Assembly: GCA_963682055.1 (NCBI GenBank)
Contig: OY821751.1
Coordinates: 9,734,001 to 9,798,000, forward strand
Reading direction: 5' to 3'
Source: Primula veris
Lineage: Eukaryota > Streptophyta > Magnoliopsida > Ericales > Primulaceae
DNA: 64,000 nt
Shown: positions 55,635 to 64,000 of the stretch, piece after piece
Layout of the letters: every line of letters begins with the position of its first letter
Position numbering within the stretch: the first letter of the stretch is position 1
Translations under genes and position numbers: made by a program
Notes under the pieces: model-generated
Databases searched by the model: none
What the model was told of the DNA's origin: nothing
What the model saw: only the letters and a program-made list of their open reading frames with translations

Positions 55635-56452
55635 TGGTCAATGGTTTCTATCTGAAAATAAAAAAGCTAGCAACATGGAAAGCACAATTGGGCGGGACAT
55701 GCGGTCATAAACTTTGGCCATGTCAAGCTTTATTCCCCTCATGAACATGCTTCTTCAAATTGTGAACCATCTCCTACGCTAGAAGACCGCAGTAATGAAT
55801 CACACTGCCAGGGACAAAGCCACTCTTAGTTGGAGAAATGAAGTGCGAAAAAACAGTTGACAACTTCGCAATAAGAAAATTGGACATAACCTTTCTTCTA
55901 ACGTTGCACAAACTTATAGGATGGAAATATCCCCATGAAGAAGGGGAGTCTTTTTCCGGAAGGAACACAATGAAGGTACTAATAAATCTCATGGGCATTG
56001 GGGTGCCACTGAAATAATCAAGAACAACAGCATACAAATCCTCACAAATAATATGCCAATAGTTCTCATCAAAGTATGAACAAAAACCGTCTAGTCCCGA
56101 ATCACTCTCCCTATCCATTGAAAAAATTTATCTCAGAAGCAACAAAAGGATTGTAAGGTCTGGCTGTGCTGCCCCCGAAAGCAAATAGATCATCGAAATA
56201 ACACACCACAGATCATCCCATATCACCCTGATTAGCAATAAACTCGTCCACTGGAGCACCCTCATGAATACAGTGAATCGTAAGAGTAAGTTATTTCTTC
56301 CATATTACAGCATGAAAGAAACACGTGTTAGCATCCCATTCACGGACACCATGTACGCGGGAATGCTATTGACGGAACGACTCTCCGGTATCCAAAGCTT
56401 GTTGTCTCTGGCCTTGTGTAGAACCCTTCGCAGTTAACAACGGAACTCATGC
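55635..56452 (-). pseudogene. LINE, 5' half (reverse transcriptase N-terminal part)
   Basis: Minus-strand reading: REWDANTCFFHAVIWKKQ near 56330, DSGLDGFCSYFDENYWHII and FISTFIVFLPEKDSPSSWGY, then HPISLCNV, SGFVPGSVI, and after a shift DMAKVYDRMSRPIVLSMLL ending FSDR near 55650. These are LINE reverse transcriptase blocks in order. The reading breaks at 55634/55635 in a position that is continued exactly by 52039 (IDH then IQRAIYG). Endonuclease and ORF1 are absent; the other end meets hairpin 2. Confidence 0.8.
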
Positions 56453-57279
56453 CCATTAGATAAATATTTATTCTCGGTTTGGATAGTTATATTGTTGAAG
56501 ATTAATTTTTTCCATCCTTGACCAAGTGCCAAGACAAGTGAACCGCATTAAGTCAACCAATAATGAGACTTAAAATGGACTATTAATGTTTTTTTATCTT
56601 GTCATTTGATGTGTCTGTGTGTATGTCCAAATAATGACGATGATAAGCAGTGTACCACGATAGATCATTTTAGTAACTTAGTTTATGCATCGTCTTCTCT
56701 TGCATCTTACGTCCAATATTTTATGTTTTGTTTTTTTCTTCATGTTCAATGACTGAAGCTGGAAGTGGATGGGAAGCTCTGGCATTAATGTTGTCAGATG
56801 CAAACAATAAGTTTGATTTAGTTCTGAGCCCGTTTGCGTAATGTTAATCGGTTTTTTCTTATTCATGAGAGTGTCAGAATGCATATACCGATTAGCATTA
56901 GCCATACGGGCTTCCATTAAAATTAAATCAAACTTCTTGCTTTCATCAGACAACAACAACGCCAGAGTTTCCCATCTACTGCTAGCAGAACATCGAGAAC
57001 AAAAAAAAAAAACCATAAAATATTGGACGTAAGATGCAAGAGTACATGATATATAAACTAGGATACTAATATGATCTATAGGCTACCACTGCTTATCATC
57101 GTCGGTATTTGGATATACACACCAAGACACATCAAATTAAGATTAAACACAATACTCCATTTTAAGTCTCCTTGTTTGTTGACTTAATGTGGTTCGCTTG
57201 TCTTGGAATGTTCACGGTGGAAAAATCTAATAATCAACAATATAATTATCCAAATCGAGAATAAATTATTCTCTAATGG
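56453..57279. repeat. Long inverted repeat (hairpin 2) of a response-regulator-like fragment
   Basis: Left arm 56453-56852 and right arm 56887-57279 are reverse complements, with a loop of about 34 nt. Outer ends pair as CCATTAGA/TCTAATGG. By eye identity is around 80%. Each arm reads, on opposite strands, an exon-like piece after a T-rich tract and CAG: WEALALMLSDANNKFDLVL (left) and WETLALLLSDESKKFDLILM then EARMANANRYM (right). This resembles the receiver domain of type-B cytokinin response regulators (ALxLLRExKxxFDLVxSDVHMPDMDGF), with the phospho-Asp replaced by Glu. Family assignment is tentative; the inverted structure is certain. Confidence 0.75.
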
Positions 57280-57470
57280 AAATAATTATGTTGCATTCCC
57301 ATCTATAAATATAAGATAAAATTGTATCTGAAATCAGATTCAATTTTGTCGTTCACACATAAATATTCTTTATAGGAAATAATTATGTTGCATATCGTAA
57401 CAATAAATACGAGATATGGCATTGTGTCTGAAATTTCATAAGATATTGTCGTTTTGTGTGGATTTTAAAA
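57276..57470 (+). repeat. Tandem duplication, ~98-bp unit
   Basis: GGAAATAATTATGTTGCAT begins at about 57278 and again at 57377, each followed by a TAAATA...GTCTGAAAT...TTGTCGTT series. Two diverged units. No coding function. Confidence 0.6.
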
Positions 57471-58189
57471 AAATATCATTTACAGTTTGCCCGTACATAT
57501 TATGTTTCAATTTTTAGGCATTCTATGCGGAAAAGAAACAACGTTTCATGATGTTGAAGGCCTACAAACGTAGTGACTAATCCATATACACATTGTGAGG
57601 CATTACTATATTTAACAATGTTAATCCACATTTCAATATGTAAAATTTAGAAAGAAATCTATTCCGGTAGTTTGAGGTTAATTGATTTTTTTAGCAGATT
57701 CTTGAATGCTACCCAACGTAATTATTTTTCTATCATAGTACCTTCTTATTGGTTGTTGTAATATGTATGTTTGCTGTCGTCGTCGACGGAGGTAGGAAAT
57801 GGAGGTATCTCCCCCAATATTGATAAGACCGGCTATTTCATATGTTTTAAAGGGGGTTTTTTGGAGGGTAAACCGTCGAATGTATATATACATAAAGGGG
57901 TTGAGAGTTGAGACCCCAAAGAACTACAAATATGTTTTTATAGTTATTTGATAATTACCCTTCATTAAATTTTGTTGAAGAAAAACTATCAAGCTGTGAC
58001 ACTGAAATTATTTTGTTTGTAGTTTTTAAGTTTAACATTATTTTTCACTTACATGTTGTTGCTAAATCCAAAAGCTAATCTTTAGTTTTTTGCTGAAAAA
58101 AGGTACAGTAGTTTTTTTTCTGGATTAAAACAGTATTTTGATATCTTAACAGCCTCATTTAAGTGTACATAAAAATGAAAGTTCATTTT
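57471..58189. other. Intergenic DNA
   Basis: AT-rich, no gene, RNA gene or element end recognised. Confidence 0.5.
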
Positions 58190-58497
58190 TTATAAATTAA
58201 AAGTGGGTAAATTAAGCCAACTATTTTCATTTACTTTTAAGTTTTAGTTGCCCTCCGGCCTTATTAGAGCAAAGAAAGGTATAGAAAATTACAACTTCAA
58301 GAACCAAAAACAGAAATGTAGTTGACTAAAAAGTCTTCACGTGTAACTTTAAGAGACCACCGCATGTGTTTCCACGCTGCTCTTCAATTGACGAAGATTT
58401 GTAAACTCATATGTTTTAATCTCAAACTAGACAATCTTAATTAACACCATTTAAATTTCAGGTAGCTTGATTTACTAATTAGATCTTTGAAATAATG
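58190..58497 (-). repeat. Dispersed repeat R, copy 2
   Basis: Reverse complement of 20300-20610. It stops at 58497, exactly where an LTR begins; the other copy continues past this point, so this copy was interrupted by insertion. Confidence 0.75.
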
Positions 58498-59891
58498 TGT
58501 TAGGATAGATGGGAAACGGGGTGAATCGGTTTAACTGATTTTAATTTTTTTTACTTTAGTTATTAAATAAGCGGCTTGGGTTGGGTGTATAAAATATATA
58601 ATTCAAAACTATATGTATACGAACTTAGGTTTACGAAGCGGAATAAATATAATATATACAAATATAAATTACTTAAGTGTTTATACACAACCAATCAACA
58701 GAGTCACAATTATAACAAGTAACACCCAGCTACGTTATCAACAATATGTGACTTTAGATACGCATTAACTTGTGCTAGCTATCGATAAGAGAATTTAACA
58801 ACCCAAGAGTTAATTTAATTTATTTTATTCTGAATATCTAGATATATCAACAAATTGATCACGTCACCGGCAGTATGATCTTATTTGTTTGCTTCAAAAG
58901 TGAGTTAGATCTAAATCAATATGCAGTTTTAAGTTACAAATAACAAGTACTCTAAATATCAAGTTTTTCAAATGATATAACAGTATAGTAAACTTGATAA
59001 ATAAAGAATAAGGATAGAAAGTAATTGACACATAGATTTATTCTGTTTCGCCTCTATGTGATACTACGTCCAGCCCACAAGTCCAATCGGAGTTTGAAAT
59101 TTTTATATTATCACATGTATTTCCTTTAGGAAAGTATACCTTTTAGAACCACTTTTCCTTTAGGGCGAGCTACCATATACAACACTATTCATTGGGGAAG
59201 AGATACCCAAAAACACGTGTCTGCTTAAGGGCAAAGCTACCCAAAAATAATCACTTTTCCATGACGGATAAATCAATCAAAAACTTGTCTCTCAAAATGA
59301 GACTTTGGATTTCAGATCCAAACAAGTGTTTCTACTTGAAGTTGTACACAAGTTGTACGATCAACAAGTTTAAAAACAAAATTGTTTAAAACCAATCTAT
59401 TGATGTATTCGATGGTATAAACTGGTTAGATCAAACACTCTATACAAAAAAATTATTTGCAATATAATATGAATAAGCTTATGTTCGTTGAGAGTTGTGA
59501 GTCTTGGATTGAAGGATCGACGTCGTCGGTGGTAATGAAACTGGTAGTAGGGCTTCGCTGTCGAATGAAATACGATACCAAGACCTTTGTATTTGAGTTT
59601 GGTATAGCGTTTTTTTGTTTTGTCGAAAGTCTTGTGGTCTATTTAAAGTGTTGGAGTTGCTAGTAGATGATGCTAGGGCTTCTCATTTGAATTTCAAATT
59701 TAAATGGATTCTAACCAGTTGAACTCTCTAGATTTGGTCCAACGGTCATCAATTTTAAAATATAAATATCTCGCGTGATGGTACTCCTAAATGTTAATTA
59801 TTTTCACTTCAATACTCTTCTAATCATGTAGAATATCTCCAATGAAACTCTTCATTTGGAAGTGTTTTAAAAACTTTTCAAGACTTCAAAA
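58498..59891. mobile_element. LTR fragment
   Basis: Starts TGTTAGGATAGATGGG at the breakpoint of repeat R. Its opening phrase (GGGGTGAATCGGTTTAAC) parallels the start of the gag-only element's LTR (GGGGGGTGAATAAGG). A CA end and a second TAATG flank were not found before the next element begins at 59892, so it is probably itself interrupted and continues beyond the window. Confidence 0.5.
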
Positions 59892-61480
59892 TGTTGGAAA
59901 CACGTTTTATTTTGCAGCGGAAAACTAGCCTTGTATCCTGATTATAGTGTATATGGATTATATAAAAACAATACAGAAATACCTCACGGACAGAAATATA
60001 TCACAGTTGATTTTCTACCGTATTCCTATAATATTTCTTACTCTTTAGAGAGATGGGCTCTCAAACTGTTAGAAATTCTAGAAAAATATTTTATGATACT
60101 TATCTTTTTCTTTTTCACAGCATATGAGTATATTTATAGGCTACAGTATGGACCCAGTACACAAGAAAAATAAGACTTTTACTTAACCTAGATCTCTAAC
60201 CCTAATTAGATTATAATTTAATTAATAAATATTATCTAGTCTTAATTAAAAGACTAATATACTATTATCTAATTAATACTTTTATAATCATAGGATAATC
60301 TATCAATAAATTATATTCATTTCCATTAGAGAATATAATTGCACTCTTAATTCTTCTCAAAATAATATTTGAGAGCACATTATTAAATATTTAAATAACT
60401 CCTCACGTTAAAATTACAGATATCCACCGATTAAATAAATTACTGATAATTATTTTACTCGGCATATTATTTCCTCGACCTTTACATTTAACTTATTTGT
60501 TGTATCGGATATAAAATGCACTTGCAAGATTTGCACAAACAAAACTTATAAACTTCTCGAGGGGATATCATCAATTCTGATTAAATGACGTGAATTTCTT
60601 CGATTATAGACACACACCATATAAATAATATCACTGCCCAACATATGAGTTTGTTGACCATAACAAAACTCACTCATTGCAAATCAAAGCAGTATATATT
60701 ATAAATATGTGTATCGAAAATAATCTAGGGATTTAGAGTATAAGTAATCATAATAATTATTTAGGTATAATTATTTTATTCTGGTCAGTACCATAAAATA
60801 ATACTATTTTGTCATGTTCAATATACTCTAAGTATACTAGCACAAACAGTCGGAACTCAATCGTTCCCTATAGTCATGGCAGACTTACTAAACTCTGTGC
60901 TACAACTATACCGATCGTTGTCCACTCCATCTAAACATATGAACGCTAAAATATATATATTATGTAAGAACCAATGATTTGATCTTGCTTATGTAAGTCA
61001 TACTCTACACACCAAATCAATTACTATATAAAATAAAGACTCATGTACAGATAAATAATATGTACAACATTGCTCACATGTATTCTCAAATAAATCATTC
61101 ATTGTTAATAAATAAAGGCTAAAAACCAACAATAAATCATGTCTTTTAGTATATCATGTCTAAAGACTTCTTAAGCTTGCACATCATGTAATATTGGCCC
61201 TTTGCTTGAATAACATCTAGTTGTACCATAAAAGTAATCCACAAGACTTCTATTAAGGATAACTGTCTTGACTATATTTCATAGCTATTTTCCAATATCT
61301 TGCATCTTTATGTCAAATCAATATTCATTGTATCTACTGGGTTCAGTTTCCAACTTATCAAGGATCATCTCATAAAGATTATCCTAACTGTCTAGGTCAT
61401 TTCATGACCTTCCCGGTACGATGAACATCCCTATAAGTACTAAGAATTAATAACCTTTGAACTGGTGTTATACACCAACA
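59892..61480 (-). repeat. 3' LTR of the old Copia element
   Basis: TG...CA-bounded, 1,589 bp, with matching hexamer ends TGTTGG and CCAACA. Only one copy in the window; the flanking bases CAAAA (59887-59891) would be one half of a TSD. Confidence 0.6.
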
Positions 61481-64000
61481 TCCTCAGCATAAATCACTCG
61501 ATTTCTCCCACTGAGAAAACGTATTCGTGAGTCCATCATGTGACGTTTCATTTTGAACTATATGTATATATAATAAAAATAAATGTCACTCTTCTTACTC
61601 TTAACTACTATCAAGCTAACTTTATTTTGGATTCGTAATGGCATCTTATCCTTTTCCAAAGATCAATCAATGTGTGCTAACAATGACTTCCGATTCTTAG
61701 GACAATAAGAAACCATTTTTAATTTCTTTTGGATAACATACAAGAAACAAATATTAATACTTGATTCAAACATCTTTTGCTTTTTTCTTCAACACGTATG
61801 TTGGACTCTCACATACCAGAACTTCATAATACTAGGTTTGCGCCAATTATAAAGTTATATAAAAGTACTAGATAATAGCTAAGATAAAACTGAGTGAAAG
61901 ATGTACGCTAATGTTTCTACTACGTATCCTAAAAACGAATAAAATTAACTGAATAACTCACCATCAACCTAACCATTCCTATAAGAGTCTTTTTGCCTTC
62001 ATTTTACTACACCGTTTGATGATTATTTACTTGGTGACGTAAACTGGGATATAATCCCTACATTTGATAAACAGTCCACTAGCTATCCAAAGAGTTACTC
62101 GCCACCTCGATCAAATATACATTTCCAAGATACTTATCTGTCTTCGTCTTAAATGCATTGAATAATTCAAAGCACTTAAATGTATGACGCTTCAAATGAA
62201 TGTACATTTACTTTAAATAGTCACAAATAAATGTGACTGTCTATTCAAAAACTCATGTATTATGGATCTCATAGTATTACAAGAATCAGAATGAACTAAT
62301 CCTTACATTTCTTTAACCCATATAACCTTTGATCGTGAAAGATCACTTGGTCATTTTACTATCTAAACATGATTCAAGAGTTGGTAGTGCCTCCCCTCCA
62401 CTTTCAATTATCCAAATAGACCATTTTAAACCAACCTTGAGATACTTTTTAGATTAAAATAACCTAGGTGTACATGCCAAAGTTATGTATAGCTCATTAT
62501 TTGAAAGTTAATTTCTCTAATATGGTATGTTAATAATATTATTCAAATTTTAATTGGTATGTAGAATTAGAATTTAACAATAATATAAAGATCATTCACT
62601 TATTTACCATATCCGACAAAATGTTTATTTTACATAATAACCGGAGAGTTATTAAAATAAACAAAATGTCTTCATCCATTATCTTAGAAACCGAACTGAA
62701 GTTCTTTCTAATGGAAGGTTTATATACAATGTCTATTATTATTAATGTATGATTAATACTAATCAATTCTAATATCTTGCACTCTAAATACTTGCACCTT
62801 GTGCAATCTTTCAAAAAGTGTAATATCTCGCCATCACTAAACTATCTACACACCAGCTTACGATAGATACAATCACTAAACATTTTTCAGCAAAAAATTA
62901 AAGAGACATAACTTATAGCTTAATCTTAAGTTAAATGTATTGGACAATATTACTTTAAATAACTTGCTACCGTTCATGTGACTTTTTCCTTTTCTTATAA
63001 CCTTTCGGTTTAGAAACAGAAATCTTTCATTAACCTAAGTAACACTAGACTTTTCATGAGACCTTTTGGTGCCTTAACTATCAACTTGGCTTTCACGATT
63101 GATTTCACCTTTAAGAATCCCTAGTTCAAGAACATGATCCTTAAACCGTGTCTCTTCGCCATTATTGTGTTTAAGAAATTTCAGATGATATTTTCTCTAT
63201 TATCACAATGTCGAATCTCAAACATACATTTTAGATTCATTTGTGATGACATAGAAATATAACATAAATTGATGCCGATATCGCAATACATTAGTCATAA
63301 ATGACAATATGTATTACCGCTACATCACATCAAATTATATTCAATCCACCTCCGATAATCCTGGATCAACTAATTAGTTACCCGCTCACTCTGAACCGAT
63401 AGACATACCTTAAAACACAATTTTTGCTTACTAGCAGTTAAATAAAAATTATTCTAGTTTTTCCTTTTACAGTCATAATAAATCAAATCAACAAATTTAC
63501 TTTGAAGTATACTAAATAGGGGCACAAATACGATTTATTATCATGGGCAAATAATTACAAATAAAATATTAAATGAGCAACAAAAATAACTTTGGATTAT
63601 TAATAAGTATGGTCTCTAGTCCAATAGTTAAAACTTTAATCCACCACCAGTCTAATTACCGTAAATAATATGCCTCGATGGGAGGACGTATATTATTTAA
63701 CATTCGATATGCTGGTTTAGCCATTTAATTTTACTGTTTAGACAAATGCCAAAGTAAAAAATTAAATATCTGACTTAAGTTTGGTTCTATAAATATTAAC
63801 ATAGCCTCAGATGGAGAGAAATAATAATAATTATATCTAAATGAATACTATCGCCCATTATAAATCAATTGTTCCAGTATGTAATCTCTCAGATGGAGAG
63901 ATGATTAAATACTAACAAAATATTTATAATTTATACTTGATGATTCCGTAATTATTCCATCCTATGGGAAGGAAGGCACTATAGCCAACGCGTAAAATAA
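59892..64000 (-). mobile_element. Old Copia element, 3' half, running off the window
   Basis: The left 1,589 bp (59892-61480) start TGTTGGAAACACG and end CACCAACA, an LTR with TGTTGG/CCAACA termini. Just inside, on the minus strand, CAGTGGGAGAAA could be the polypurine tract. Internal sequence to 64000 is heavily decayed. Faint Copia traces on the minus strand are an integrase-like MYIHLKRHTFKCFELF (about 62200) and a gag-like GEETRFKDHVLELGILKGE (about 63150). The 5' LTR would lie beyond 64000. Confidence 0.55.

Noticed and set aside
60000..64000. Possible host gene in the AT-rich right end
   Set aside because: Only short frames; faint Copia traces and a bounded LTR explain the region better.

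Overview
The window looks like repeat-rich nuclear DNA of a flowering plant, probably a eudicot. It is AT-rich and shows spliceosomal intron boundaries, plant-type Copia and Ty3 retrotransposons, plant LINEs, a Stowaway MITE, and fragments of plant gene families (HD-ZIP IV, SUVH, PMI1-related). I see no rRNA genes, no organellar insertion and no complete host gene. Nearly everything is transposable-element sequence, much of it nested, with exact target-site duplications (TSDs) that allow the order of insertion to be read.

Layout, 1-20 kb: a long hairpin built from two inverted copies of an HD-ZIP IV gene fragment (423-3095), whose right arm is split by a solo LTR (family A, 1197-3071). Then a decayed minus-strand Ty3 element (3096-9732) carrying an internal deletion that fuses reverse transcriptase to integrase; it lies against a LINE remnant (9733-12179). 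Next come AT-rich DNA, an inverted pair of 21-bp minisatellite arrays with a tRNA-like segment (13690-14690), degenerate tandem repeats, and a 578-bp TRIM retrotransposon (18117-18694).

20-33 kb: a Ty3 element with two 436-bp LTRs and an ATTAC TSD (20792-32692). It has been hit by a Mutator-type MITE (9-bp TSD), a gag-only Copia-type element (23639-28738, TSD GAAAG) and a solo LTR of family B (30453-31565, TSD CAAAG).

33-46 kb: intergenic DNA, a Stowaway MITE, then a 3' fragment of a SUVH-type histone methyltransferase gene, next to a second family-B solo LTR (36223-45687, TSD CGAAG), which itself contains an 8.4-kb Copia element (36579-44933, TSD GTATT).

46-57 kb: a minus-strand LINE (about 47930-56452) with two insertions: a second family-A solo LTR (48869-50744, TSD GGTAT) and a 3,595-bp piece of a PMI1-related gene (52040-55634). 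That piece joins the two LINE halves exactly, with no TSD. Beyond the LINE lies a second gene-fragment hairpin (56453-57279). 57-64 kb: a dispersed repeat, an LTR fragment, and the 3' half of an old minus-strand Copia element that runs off the window.

The genes do not form a pathway; they are parasites and captured fragments. The least expected observations are (1) two stem-loops with compensatory changes across all six ~129-bp tandem units inside the two family-A LTRs; (2) two long gene-derived hairpins that are candidate small-RNA sources; (3) the TSD-less capture of a PMI1-related fragment whose 700-codon exon is still open. All family assignments come from reading motifs by eye; no database search was run.
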